From: Oscillospiraceae bacterium
Lineage (GTDB): Bacteria > Bacillota_A > Clostridia > Oscillospirales > Oscillospiraceae
DNA length: 24,668 bases
Direction of reading: 5' to 3'
Assembly (NCBI GenBank): GCA_017516785.1
Contig: JAFXAV010000065.1
Coordinates: 1 to 24,668 of the forward strand
Shown here: positions 1-5,489 of the stretch, piece after piece
How positions within the stretch are numbered: position 1 is the stretch's first letter
Layout of the letters: each line of letters begins with the position of its first letter
The notes under the pieces: generated by a model
Told to the model about the DNA's origin: nothing
What the model saw: the letters and a program-made list of their open reading frames with translations, nothing else
The model's database searches: none
Translations under genes and position numbers: made by a program

Positions 1-182
1 AGTTTGCGCCGCACCACTTGCCTCCCTCTCTGAGGGAGGTGGCAGCCCGAAGGGCTGACGGAGGGAGTGTCCTATCGACTTTACGACACTCCCCCAGTCA
101 AAAATCAAAGATTTTTGCCAGCCCCCTCAGGGAGGGGGCCAGGGGTGGCTTCCCCACCGAACACCTCGATAAACTGCAATTT
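1..182. repeat. structured MITE-like repeat, copy A (left end cut by window)
   Basis: Near-identical to the sequence at the other end of the window (24510-24668). It folds into a series of hairpins: 21-28/32-39, 43-48/52-57, 63-71/85-93, 100-106/110-116 and 121-128/132-139. The second stem differs between copies (CAGCCC/GGGCTG here, CTCGCC/GGCGAG in copy B) with both arms changed together, so pairing rather than sequence is kept. The right edge at 165-182 carries CTCGATAAACTGCAATTT, the inverted match of the left edge of copy B, which suggests terminal inverted repeats. That edge overlaps the stop codon of the neighbouring reductase. No transposase is encoded, so any mobility would need an enzyme acting in trans. 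Confidence 0.75.
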
Positions 183-636
183 ACAGCACTCGTTCCAGCA
201 CCTTGACAAACTTTTCAAGACCTTCCCGGTCTTGCTGGGTAAAACGTTCAAAATAAGGACTGTCAATATCCAGAACGCCCCAGATTTCGCCCTTCACATG
301 GATGGGCAGCACGATTTCGGAATTGGATGCGCTGTCGCAGGCGATATGTCCGGGGAACTTATGGACATCTGGCACCAGCTGCACAGCATCCTCTGCAACG
401 GCGGTGCCGCAGACACCCCTTCCCACAGGGATCCGGATACAGGCAGGCTTTCCCTGGAAGGGATAGAGCACCAGCTGTCCATCCACCATTTTATAAAAAC
501 CTGCCCAGTTGATGTCCGGCAGCTCCTGCCAGAGAAGAGCGGACGCATTGGAAAGATTTGCAATTTCATAGGGTACATCTTCCGTCAGGGCGGCAAGCTG
601 CGCGGTCATCAGTTCATAGTCAACATTTCGGTTCAT
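181..636 (-). CDS. msrC: free methionine-(R)-sulfoxide reductase (GAF-domain fRMsr, MsrC/YtsP type)
   Basis: This 151-residue cytosolic protein has the length and single GAF domain of the fRMsr family, which reduces free L-methionine-(R)-sulfoxide with thioredoxin and protects against oxidants. The three family cysteines are visible as C66 (KPACIRI), C76 (GVCGTA) and C100 (HIACDSAS). Their spacing of 10 and 24 residues matches C84/C94/C118 of the E. coli enzyme. The start at 636 is chosen because GGAGGAG lies five bases upstream; the longer frame to 732 adds 32 residues with no family match. The gene is divergent from spoIVB and has its own candidate promoter at 659-687. Its stop codon falls in the terminal repeat of the adjacent structured element, so that element appears to have landed exactly at the gene end. 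Confidence 0.9.
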   Translation of the reverse strand: MNRNVDYELMTAQLAALTEDVPYEIANLSNASALLWQELPDINWAGFYKMVDGQLVLYPFQGKPACIRIPVGRGVCGTAVAEDAVQLVPDVHKFPGHIACDSASNSEIVLPIHVKGEIWGVLDIDSPYFERFTQQDREGLEKFVKVLERVL

Positions 637-658
637 AGTATCTCCTCCTCGTCCCTCT

Positions 659-687
659 ATCTTACTAAGGCGGTGCGATTCTGGCAA
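659..687 (-). promoter_or_regulatory. candidate sigma-A promoter of the fRMsr gene
   Basis: Read on the minus strand, TTGCCA (682-687) is followed after 17 bases by TAAGAT (659-664), 23 bases before the start codon. Confidence 0.45.
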
Positions 688-739
688 GTAAAATTTGCCG
701 CTGTTTCCTGTTTCTCCCTCTTTTTTCGACATTTTCAGA

Positions 740-768
740 GTTTACAACGATCCGCCCGGGTCATATTA
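740..768 (+). promoter_or_regulatory. candidate forespore (sigma-F/sigma-G-like) promoter of spoIVB
   Basis: GTTTA (740-744) fits the sigma-F -35 pattern GYWTA, and 17 bases later CATATTA (762-768) fits the CATNNTA -10 of forespore promoters. In Bacillus, spoIVB is read by sigma-F and sigma-G, so this agrees with its known regulation. The assignment rests on pattern matching only. Confidence 0.4.
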
Positions 769-799
769 AGAGGGCAGACGAAAAGGAGGGCGATCCAGA

Positions 800-1765
800 A
801 TGAAAAGAAAAATCACGCAAATGATCCTCGCAGGAATTTCAATATATTTTATGAGCATTTCCGTTTTTGCAGCAGACCGCCTGGTGCCTGTGGGGAGAGT
901 CATCGGTCTGGAGCTTCATAACGACAGTGTCACTGTGGCAGCCTTCGATGACCTGCTCACCGCCGGACGGAACTCGGGCCTTCAGATCGGAGATGAAATC
1001 ATTTCCATCGATGGCCGCACCATCGACAGTGCGGAGGATGTGCAGCAGGCTCTGAAATTCTCCGACGGTACTGTGGAACTGGTGGTGGACCGGGGAGGTC
1101 GGGAATGTCAGCTCTCCATGGAACCGGACATCACCGCTGCCGGGCCGAAAATAGGGGTATTTCTTCGCCAGGGTATCACAGGCATCGGCACCGTGACCTT
1201 TTTCGATCCGGACACCGGCTGCTTCGGTACTCTGGGCCATGCCGTTAATGACAGCAAAGGTCAACTGCTTTCCATGACCCGGGGCAGTGCCTTTCCAGCA
1301 TCCGTCATCTCCATTGAAAAGGGCAAGGCCGGGAAACCCGGGCAGCTGAAAGGGGCGCTGCAGAGCGACTGTCTTCTGGGGAATCTCACCGTCAATTCCG
1401 CCCAGGGGGTCTTCGGCACTGCACCGGGTGCCTGGGATGGAGATGCCATCGAGGTTGCATCTCACGATGAGATTCATACAGGGAAAGCCTCCATCCGCTC
1501 CACCATCGATGGCAACGGCCCGCGGGATTATTCTGTGGAAATTCTGAAAATCTATCCCCAGACAAAAGTCGACGGCCGGAACCTGCTCATTAAAGTCACA
1601 GACCCCACCCTTCTTGCCGCCACCGGCGGCATCGTCCAGGGAATGTCCGGCAGTCCCATCATTCAAGATGGCAAACTGGTCGGTGCAGTGACCCATGTGC
1701 TCGTCAACAGCCCGGATACCGGGTATGGCATTTTCATTGAAAATATGCTTGATGCAGCTTCTTAG
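800..1765 (+). CDS. spoIVB: SpoIVB, stage IV sporulation serine peptidase (family S55)
   Basis: SpoIVB is secreted from the forespore and cleaves SpoIVFA, which triggers processing of pro-sigma-K in the mother cell. The 321-residue protein has an N-terminal signal/membrane segment (about 5-24), a PDZ-like domain (about 38-105, with GLQIGDEIISIDG) and the S55 peptidase domain. The likely triad is H147 (TLGHAV), D268 (KVTDPTLL) and S285 (GMSGSP), spaced much as H236/D363/S378 in B. subtilis. It is shorter than the roughly 426-residue Bacillus protein, mostly at the N terminus. AGGAGGG lies about ten bases before the ATG. The gene is complete, but its last 25 or so codons recur three times downstream. 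Its present C terminus reads VNSPDTGYG, whereas the distant copy beside the small gene at 5220 reads VNDPTMGYG, so the current 3' end may not be the original one. Confidence 0.93.
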   Translation: MKRKITQMILAGISIYFMSISVFAADRLVPVGRVIGLELHNDSVTVAAFDDLLTAGRNSGLQIGDEIISIDGRTIDSAEDVQQALKFSDGTVELVVDRGGRECQLSMEPDITAAGPKIGVFLRQGITGIGTVTFFDPDTGCFGTLGHAVNDSKGQLLSMTRGSAFPASVISIEKGKAGKPGQLKGALQSDCLLGNLTVNSAQGVFGTAPGAWDGDAIEVASHDEIHTGKASIRSTIDGNGPRDYSVEILKIYPQTKVDGRNLLIKVTDPTLLAATGGIVQGMSGSPIIQDGKLVGAVTHVLVNSPDTGYGIFIENMLDAAS

Positions 1766-1860
1766 CCAACAAAAACGACCCAATTCAACGTGGGGTGATT
1801 TACAAAGCAGTGTTTCCTCTGCACGACAGCATAATCCCAAACTGAATGACTTACGAAAGA

Positions 1861-1885
1861 AAGCGTGGGCAATGCCCACGCTTTT
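1861..1885. terminator. terminator between spoIVB and the XRE gene
   Basis: GCGTGGGC (1863-1870) pairs with GCCCACGC (1874-1881), followed by TTTT and preceded by an A-rich run, so it could serve both converging genes. The same hairpin with a different loop recurs at 2941-2964. Confidence 0.7.
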
Positions 1886-1894
1886 CCTTGTGTA

Positions 1895-2644
1895 TTACAT
1901 TCCTCTGCTGAAATCTGTATGCAGATTTCCTTTTCCGACACAATCTGCATGGATGAAAATATCCATGCACACAGCACCATCTTTTTGATAAACTTCTTCG
2001 AAGCATCCAAGATATTCGGTGCCGTGGTTCTCCTTAAAGCCATTGGCTCCCAAAAACTCCAAGATTTTTTGGTAACCCTTTGGGATCCGGTCGAAAGCTG
2101 CCCGGAAGGGTTCGTAGACGGTGATTTTGGCATACTTTGCTTCGCTTTGCGTGTAAATCTCCACACCGGGGCATTTCGGCACGAAACCCTCCGGCAAAAT
2201 CCATCCGGCCACATAGCCCCGGAGTCCAAAACGATTCTGTTGCTCCATGGACACAAAGGGAAAATCCCAGCCAATTTGCCGGGGATGCGGATGGTATGCA
2301 TACAATCCGCTTGCCTTTGCCCAATTGTCAAGATATGTCTGAACATCATTTTCCGGTTGCGGACTGATCATCACATAGCGGCCCAGTGTAAATGCCGGTA
2401 CCGTTACGATGGAAACGGGGGAAAAGTAGTCCTCACAAGGCTCCATTGTCTCTTTCAGCAAGGCATCTATCGTACAGGAAAACAGGTTGCTCAGTTCAAC
2501 CAGGTTATCCAGCTCCGGCATTGCTTCTTCTGTTTCCCATTTGGAAATGGTCTGGCGAGATACATGCATCCGTTCCGCTAATTTTTCCTGGGTCATATTC
2601 CCATGCAGTCTACGTAAATACTGCAAATTCGCTCCTAATTTCAT
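1895..2644 (-). CDS. XRE-family regulator with C-terminal GyrI-like effector-binding domain
   Basis: The 249-residue protein has an N-terminal helix-turn-helix (about residues 5-60, with MTQEKLAERMHVSRQTISKW) of the XRE/HTH_3 type. The rest (about 85-249) resembles the GyrI-like or AraC effector-binding fold, seen in FTLGRYVMISP and in the DIFIHAD-type ending. Such proteins bind a small molecule and control promoter activity; the ligand and target are not evident. The start at 2644 is supported by AAGGGG about nine bases upstream; the longer frame to 2683 has no such site. It stands alone as the first cargo module after spoIVB, convergent with spoIVB and fenced by terminators. It is the only module without a toxin or immunity gene. 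Confidence 0.75.
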   Translation of the reverse strand: MKLGANLQYLRRLHGNMTQEKLAERMHVSRQTISKWETEEAMPELDNLVELSNLFSCTIDALLKETMEPCEDYFSPVSIVTVPAFTLGRYVMISPQPENDVQTYLDNWAKASGLYAYHPHPRQIGWDFPFVSMEQQNRFGLRGYVAGWILPEGFVPKCPGVEIYTQSEAKYAKITVYEPFRAAFDRIPKGYQKILEFLGANGFKENHGTEYLGCFEEVYQKDGAVCMDIFIHADCVGKGNLHTDFSRGM

Positions 2645-2769
2645 TGTAATTCCCCTTTCCATTGTGCAAGAAAAGCATATCATATTGTTTCCTCAAAGTC
2701 TACAAAGTGCAGTGCGCTTTTTTCACAGACTCTGTAAAGCGTCAGTTGCGATGTGGGCATCATCGTTTT

Positions 2770-2844
2770 ACCCACGTGCTTGTGAACAGCCCGGATACCG
2801 GGTATGGCATTTTCATTGAAAATATGTTAGATGCAGCCTCTTAA
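2770..2844 (+). pseudogene. displaced spoIVB 3' fragment (copy 2)
   Basis: It encodes the last 24 residues of SpoIVB (from THVLVN to LDAAS) plus stop, in the same reading frame, and is almost identical to the end of the intact gene. Similarity continues for about 120 bases past the stop, through the hairpin at 2941-2960. Upstream, the frame reads CGHHRF, nearly the same as CGYHRI before copy 3, so both copies begin at the same junction. It lacks the catalytic part and cannot make a protease. Confidence 0.85.
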
Positions 2845-2938
2845 TCAACAAAAATGACGCAAATCACCGTGGGGTGATTAACAAACAAGGTTTCCTCTAC
2901 ACGACAGCATAATCCCGAATTGAATGACTTACGAAAGA

Positions 2939-2964
2939 AAGCGTGGGCTGCTGCCCACGCTTTT
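2939..2964. terminator. hairpin terminator between spoIVB copy 2 and barstar 1
   Basis: GCGTGGGC (2941-2948) pairs with GCCCACGC (2953-2960), followed by TTTT. It has the same stem as the hairpin at 1863-1881 but a different loop (TGCT instead of AAT), and lies at the same distance from the preceding spoIVB stop codon. Confidence 0.7.
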
Positions 2965-2966
2965 CC

Positions 2967-3251
2967 TCAGTCTACGATCTTATAACCGAATTCCCAACCC
3001 AGTTCTTCCCGCTTTTGTTTTACTTCCTCAAGTATTCCATGCATTTTCTCCAAAGACGGTAACAAATTCTTGGGCATTGTATGTTCTCCATGAATCTCCA
3101 CGAAATCTACGGGACTTTCATAGGTTAAGCTGTCCCAGAACGCATCCCAGTTTCTTCCGTAGTATGAAGGAAACTGCAAAGCTGTTTTGATCCGTTCATG
3201 CATCTCCAACAGATATTTGCAATCCGTTAAATCCAATATCGCTTTTTCCAT
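2967..3251 (-). CDS. barstar-family RNase inhibitor (immunity protein 1)
   Basis: The 94-residue protein is a clear barstar homologue. It has the inhibitory helix YYGRNWDAFWDSL, whose two Asp residues match barstar D35 and D39, which plug the RNase active site. It should bind and block the RNase encoded just upstream in the same operon. The ATG at 3251 follows AAGGAG, which overlaps the toxin stop region; only ten bases separate the genes, so translation is probably coupled. The frame is intact although the partner toxin carries a nonsense codon, so the immunity function appears kept. It shares the alpha-helical core and ...GYKIVD-type end with barstar 2. Confidence 0.9.
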   Translation of the reverse strand: MEKAILDLTDCKYLLEMHERIKTALQFPSYYGRNWDAFWDSLTYESPVDFVEIHGEHTMPKNLLPSLEKMHGILEEVKQKREELGWEFGYKIVD

Positions 3252-3261
3252 TTTATACTCC

Positions 3262-3837
3262 TTAAACTATTTCCATAAATGTCGTATAATGGTCGTAGGT
3301 TACAAATATCAGGCCATCGTTCGACCACAGGATTCTGTGCGCATTGCGTCTGCCACTGTAATAATTGATATCTGCTTCATACCATATTCTGCCGGGAGCA
3401 TTTGGAAGATGTCCATTTCTATTTTGGTATATGCCCATCGTTGCCATTTTTCCTGGTGCGTATTTTACCGGTGCCTTTCCATGTTTCCACCCCAGCGCAG
3501 CAAGCTCTTTTTCGGTAATGTAGTAGTCAGGCAGGTTTCCGTTGAATTTAATCTGCCAATCCGCACCATTGATACCATCTTTCGTCCCTTTGCCTGCAAT
3601 GACAGACTTCATTGCTTCTATGACGCAGCGGCAGGCAAAGTGAATTGGTGGTTCCGAACCAACCTTCGCACTGATTTCATAAATTTGCCCATGATTGTTA
3701 ACACAATCCTCACAGGTTTTCAGGTCCAGAACCGCCACTCAGTGTTTCCAGTTATAGCTTGTTCCAGTTGGTGGGATATAGATATCCAATAACCCCTTTG
3801 TAAGAATTGTCCCCCGGACTTCCTTATGTATTACCAT
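3262..3837 (-). pseudogene. barnase-like RNase toxin 1, interrupted by an in-frame TGA at codon 33
   Basis: The full frame is 191 residues and starts at 3837 after GGAGGA. Codon 33 (3739-3741) is TGA where the sister gene has TGG. Residues about 42-75 hold C-x2-C ... PPIHFACRC, like the C-terminal motif of Mu F-type phage minor head proteins. From about residue 105 it is a guanyl-preferring RNase of the barnase family. The catalytic Glu (WYEADINY), Arg (HRILW) and His (DHYTTF) are all present. A GTG directly after the TGA gives a possible restart of 158 residues (3262-3738), but without a clear ribosome site. Intact, it would be an RNA-degrading toxin held in check by barstar 1. As read, full-length synthesis is blocked; a sequencing error or readthrough cannot be excluded. 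Confidence 0.8.
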
Positions 3838-3853
3838 CTATTGATTCCTCCTT

Positions 3854-3908
3854 ATTGTAATCGTTCTCTCGTAATATCACAAGATAATTCTACACGCTTT
3901 GTGTAGAA
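3854..3908 (-). promoter_or_regulatory. upstream region of toxin 1: palindrome and weak promoter
   Basis: TTCTACAC (3888-3895) and GTGTAGAA (3901-3908) form an inverted repeat with a five-base centre. On the minus strand TTGTGA (3877-3882) and TACAAT (3854-3859) are 17 bases apart. A start of transcription expected near 3847 would leave almost no leader before the ribosome site, so the promoter call is weak. The same arrangement is found upstream of toxin 2, where the arms are identical but the centre differs. Confidence 0.35.
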
Positions 3909-3941
3909 AAGTCCGTCGATTTATGTGGGTATCATCGCATC

Positions 3942-4016
3942 ACGCACGTTTTAGTGAATGATCCGACTACGGGTTATGGAATATTCATAGAGAATATGCT
4001 GGACGCTGCCAGTTGA
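3942..4016 (+). pseudogene. displaced spoIVB 3' fragment (copy 3)
   Basis: It encodes THVLVN through LDAAS and a stop, in frame. It reads VNDPTTGYG, closer to copy 4 than to the present end of spoIVB, and its third-codon positions differ widely from copies 1 and 2, so it is an older or separately derived end. The 5' junction (CGYHRI) matches that of copy 2. The sequence after the stop is unrelated to that after copies 1 and 2. Confidence 0.85.
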
Positions 4017-4031
4017 TCCGCTAGAAAACAC

Positions 4032-4090
4032 AAAAGTTGTCCCCATTGGAAATCACCATACGAGTGATTGATAATAGGGACAACTTTTTT
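4032..4090. terminator. long hairpin between spoIVB copy 3 and barstar 2
   Basis: AAAAGTTGTCCC (4032-4043) pairs with GGGACAACTTTT (4077-4088). An inner stem AATCAC (4051-4056)/GTGATT (4064-4069) lies within, and TTTTTT follows at 4085-4090. It can terminate transcription in both directions. Its right arm (4060-4088) reappears inverted at 5057-5086 on the far side of the module. Confidence 0.7.
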
Positions 4091-4098
4091 GACTTTTA

Positions 4099-4392
4099 TT
4101 AATCTATAATTTCATATCCAAAAAAAAGACCATATGATGCTTGTTCATCTTTGCATCGTTGTAGTATCTCATGCATCTTGTCCAGATGCTTCTTCAGTTC
4201 CTCAGGCATTGTAGATTCGCCAACAATCCGCACATATTCAACAGGACTGTCAATGCTTAGAGAATCCCAAAAGGCATCCCAGTTCGCACCGTAGTGATCC
4301 GGGAAATCCAGTGCAATTTTGATGCGCTGATGCAATTCTCCCAGATACCTGCAATCTGTTAAGTCCAATGTTGCTTCAACTCTATCTTCCAT
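4099..4392 (-). CDS. barstar-family RNase inhibitor (immunity protein 2)
   Basis: The 97-residue barstar homologue has the inhibitory segment YGANWDAFWDSL with both conserved Asp residues. It starts at 4392, three bases after the toxin 2 stop. Its ribosome site GGAGGA is formed by the last codons of the toxin gene (the terminal Gly-Gly), so the two are tightly coupled. It is clearly related to barstar 1 (same DLTDCRYL start and FGYEIID end) but diverged, as expected if each inhibitor fits its own RNase. The reading frame is complete. Confidence 0.9.
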   Translation of the reverse strand: MEDRVEATLDLTDCRYLGELHQRIKIALDFPDHYGANWDAFWDSLSIDSPVEYVRIVGESTMPEELKKHLDKMHEILQRCKDEQASYGLFFGYEIID

Positions 4393-4395
4393 AAT

Positions 4396-4977
4396 TTATC
4401 CTCCGATAACCTCAAAAAAGCTTTCGTAATGATTGTATGTTACAAACATCAATCCATCATTCGACCAAAGCACACGATGGCCGTTTCGTTTTCCGCTGTA
4501 ATAATTCAGATCTGCCTCAAACCAAATTCTGCCTGGTGCATCCGGCAGATGTCCATTTTCATTTCGGTAAATGCCTCTGGTAAGCATCTGGTTTGGGGCA
4601 TACTTGGCAGGAGCCTTTCCTGGTTTCCACCCTAATGTGATCAAATCATTCTTTGAAAGATAGTAATTGGGAAGCACTCCCTTGTGCCACAACCACCAAT
4701 CAGCTCCATTATCCTTCTCATAAGAACCTTCACCTGCTTTTACAGCACGCATCGGTTCAATCATACACCGGCAAAACATATGCAGAGGCGGTTCCGGGCT
4801 TGGTGATTCGCTCATTGCATAAATTGTACCATGCTTACTTCAGCAGTCCTCACAGGTTTTGAGATCAAGGGTAGCTTTCCAATGCTTCCAATCCGAACTG
4901 ACAACTGTCAAAGGAATGAATATGTCCAACTTTCCTTTTAAGATGACTGTTCCACGAACTTCCTTGTGAATTACCAT
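4396..4977 (-). pseudogene. barnase-like RNase toxin 2, interrupted by an in-frame TGA at codon 46
   Basis: The full frame is 193 residues from 4977, where AGGAGGGAG stands four bases upstream. It begins MVIHKEVRGT like toxin 1 and keeps W33. Codon 46 (4840-4842), directly after CEDC, is TGA; a C-to-T change from CGA would explain it. The Cys/His motif continues after the stop (PPLHMFCRC). The barnase domain is whole, with Glu in WFEADLNY, Arg in HRVLW and His in NHYESF. The next ATG (codon 55, 4813-4815) gives a 139-residue product that lacks the first cysteine pair and has no obvious ribosome site. The nonsense codon differs from that in toxin 1, so the two genes were disabled separately. 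Confidence 0.8.
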
Positions 4978-4990
4978 TAATCTCCCTCCT

Positions 4991-5045
4991 ATTGTAATGG
5001 TCTTAAGATAATTTCACAAGTAAATTCTACACATTCTGTGTAGAA
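4991..5045 (-). promoter_or_regulatory. upstream region of toxin 2: palindrome and weak promoter
   Basis: TTCTACAC (5025-5032) and GTGTAGAA (5038-5045) form an inverted repeat; TTGTGA (5014-5019) and TACAAT (4991-4996) on the minus strand are 17 bases apart. AAGTCCGTCG follows the palindrome, as in module 1. The palindrome may be an operator; the promoter call has the same short-leader problem as for toxin 1. Confidence 0.35.
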
Positions 5046-5084
5046 AAGTCCGTCGTAAAATGTTGTCCATAATGACAATCACTC

Positions 5085-5207
5085 GTGAGCGGCAGTCCCA
5101 TTATTCAGGATGGGAAACTGGTAGGTGCGGTAACCCATGTTCTGGTAAATGATCCAACTATGGGGTACGGTATTTTTATCGAAAATATGCTGGATGCAGC
5201 AGCGTAA
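5085..5207 (+). pseudogene. displaced spoIVB 3' fragment (copy 4), probably the original end
   Basis: It encodes 40 residues from [14 protein letters not shown] to ENMLDAAA and a stop, including the catalytic-serine motif, so it is longer than copies 2 and 3. It is followed at once by the ribosome site and start of the 58-residue gene, with AAAGGAGG overlapping its stop. That tight operon spacing is what an undisturbed spoIVB end should look like, so I infer this is the native 3' end cut off by the first insertion. Confidence 0.85.
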
Positions 5208-5219
5208 AGGAGGAAAACT

Positions 5220-5396
5220 ATGGATTTTTATAAGGTTCCTATTGGGTTTGGTATGGCACTGGCAATGAATCCCCCGGCATTGAATGCTTATAGCGCAATG
5301 ACGGAGGACCAAAAGCAGCAGATTCTTAATAAGGCACACAATGCCCGCTCCCAACCGGAAATGCACCAGATTGTGGGCAGCATCATCGCAAAATAA
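5220..5396 (+). CDS. small conserved protein, probable former operon partner of spoIVB
   Basis: This 58-residue frame starts MDFYKVPIGFGMALAMN and ends HQIVGSIIAK. AAGGAGG lies seven bases before the ATG. I recall similar short proteins starting with FY-VPxGFGMALA in clostridia, but know no function. The middle (MTEDQKQQILNKAHNA) looks helical. No signal peptide or membrane segment is visible. The spacing to the spoIVB fragment indicates that the pair was once co-transcribed. With the modules and terminators now between, it probably lost its spoIVB promoter. Confidence 0.75.
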   Translation: MDFYKVPIGFGMALAMNPPALNAYSAMTEDQKQQILNKAHNARSQPEMHQIVGSIIAK

Positions 5397-5403
5397 CAGA
5401 AAG

Positions 5404-5429
5404 CAGGGGCAGCTTGCCCCTGTTTTTTT
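5404..5429 (+). terminator. terminator after the 58-residue gene
   Basis: CAGGGGCA (5404-5411) pairs with TGCCCCTG (5415-5422), followed by seven T. Confidence 0.85.
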
Positions 5430-5440
5430 GCCGTATTGCA

Positions 5441-5449
5441 TGCTATAAT
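5441..5449 (+). promoter_or_regulatory. extended -10 promoter of the TraX-family gene
   Basis: TGCTATAAT is a full consensus extended -10 element; no good -35 is seen 17 bases upstream. It lies about 40 bases before the start codon. Confidence 0.5.
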
Positions 5450-5489
5450 AACACCATAAACCATATTCTGATGCGGAGGCATGCTGTCC

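Larger units (their letters stand above)
1640..5207. other. array of cargo modules separated by copies of the spoIVB 3' end
   Basis: Three modules lie on the minus strand: the XRE regulator (1895-2644), RNase/barstar pair 1 (2967-3837) and pair 2 (4099-4977). Each is preceded by a spoIVB 3' end and a hairpin and followed by another spoIVB 3' end (1685-1765, 2770-2844, 3942-4016, 5085-5207). The modules look more AT-rich than the flanking core genes. The last copy abuts the small gene at 5220 with the ribosome site just after its stop, as expected for the original spoIVB operon. I infer stepwise insertion at the end of spoIVB, newest next to the intact gene. No recombinase gene is visible, so the mechanism is unknown. 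Confidence 0.6.

Noticed and set aside
18..206. Short plus-strand frames in the repeat at the window start
   Set aside because: They are made by the structured repeat itself, have no ribosome site, and the same frame is broken differently in the second copy.
839..1879. Minus-strand frame opposite spoIVB (346 codons)
   Set aside because: It is antisense to an intact conserved protease gene and has no family match.
3739..4842. TGA recoding (Trp or selenocysteine) in the two toxin genes
   Set aside because: TGA ends other genes here (for example the permease at 11762-11764). The two TGA codons are at unrelated positions, and no SECIS-like hairpin was seen next to either.
1640..5207. Integron or CRISPR-like array
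   Set aside because: No integrase, Cas gene or attC consensus is visible. The repeated units are spoIVB gene ends of uneven length, not short regular repeats.
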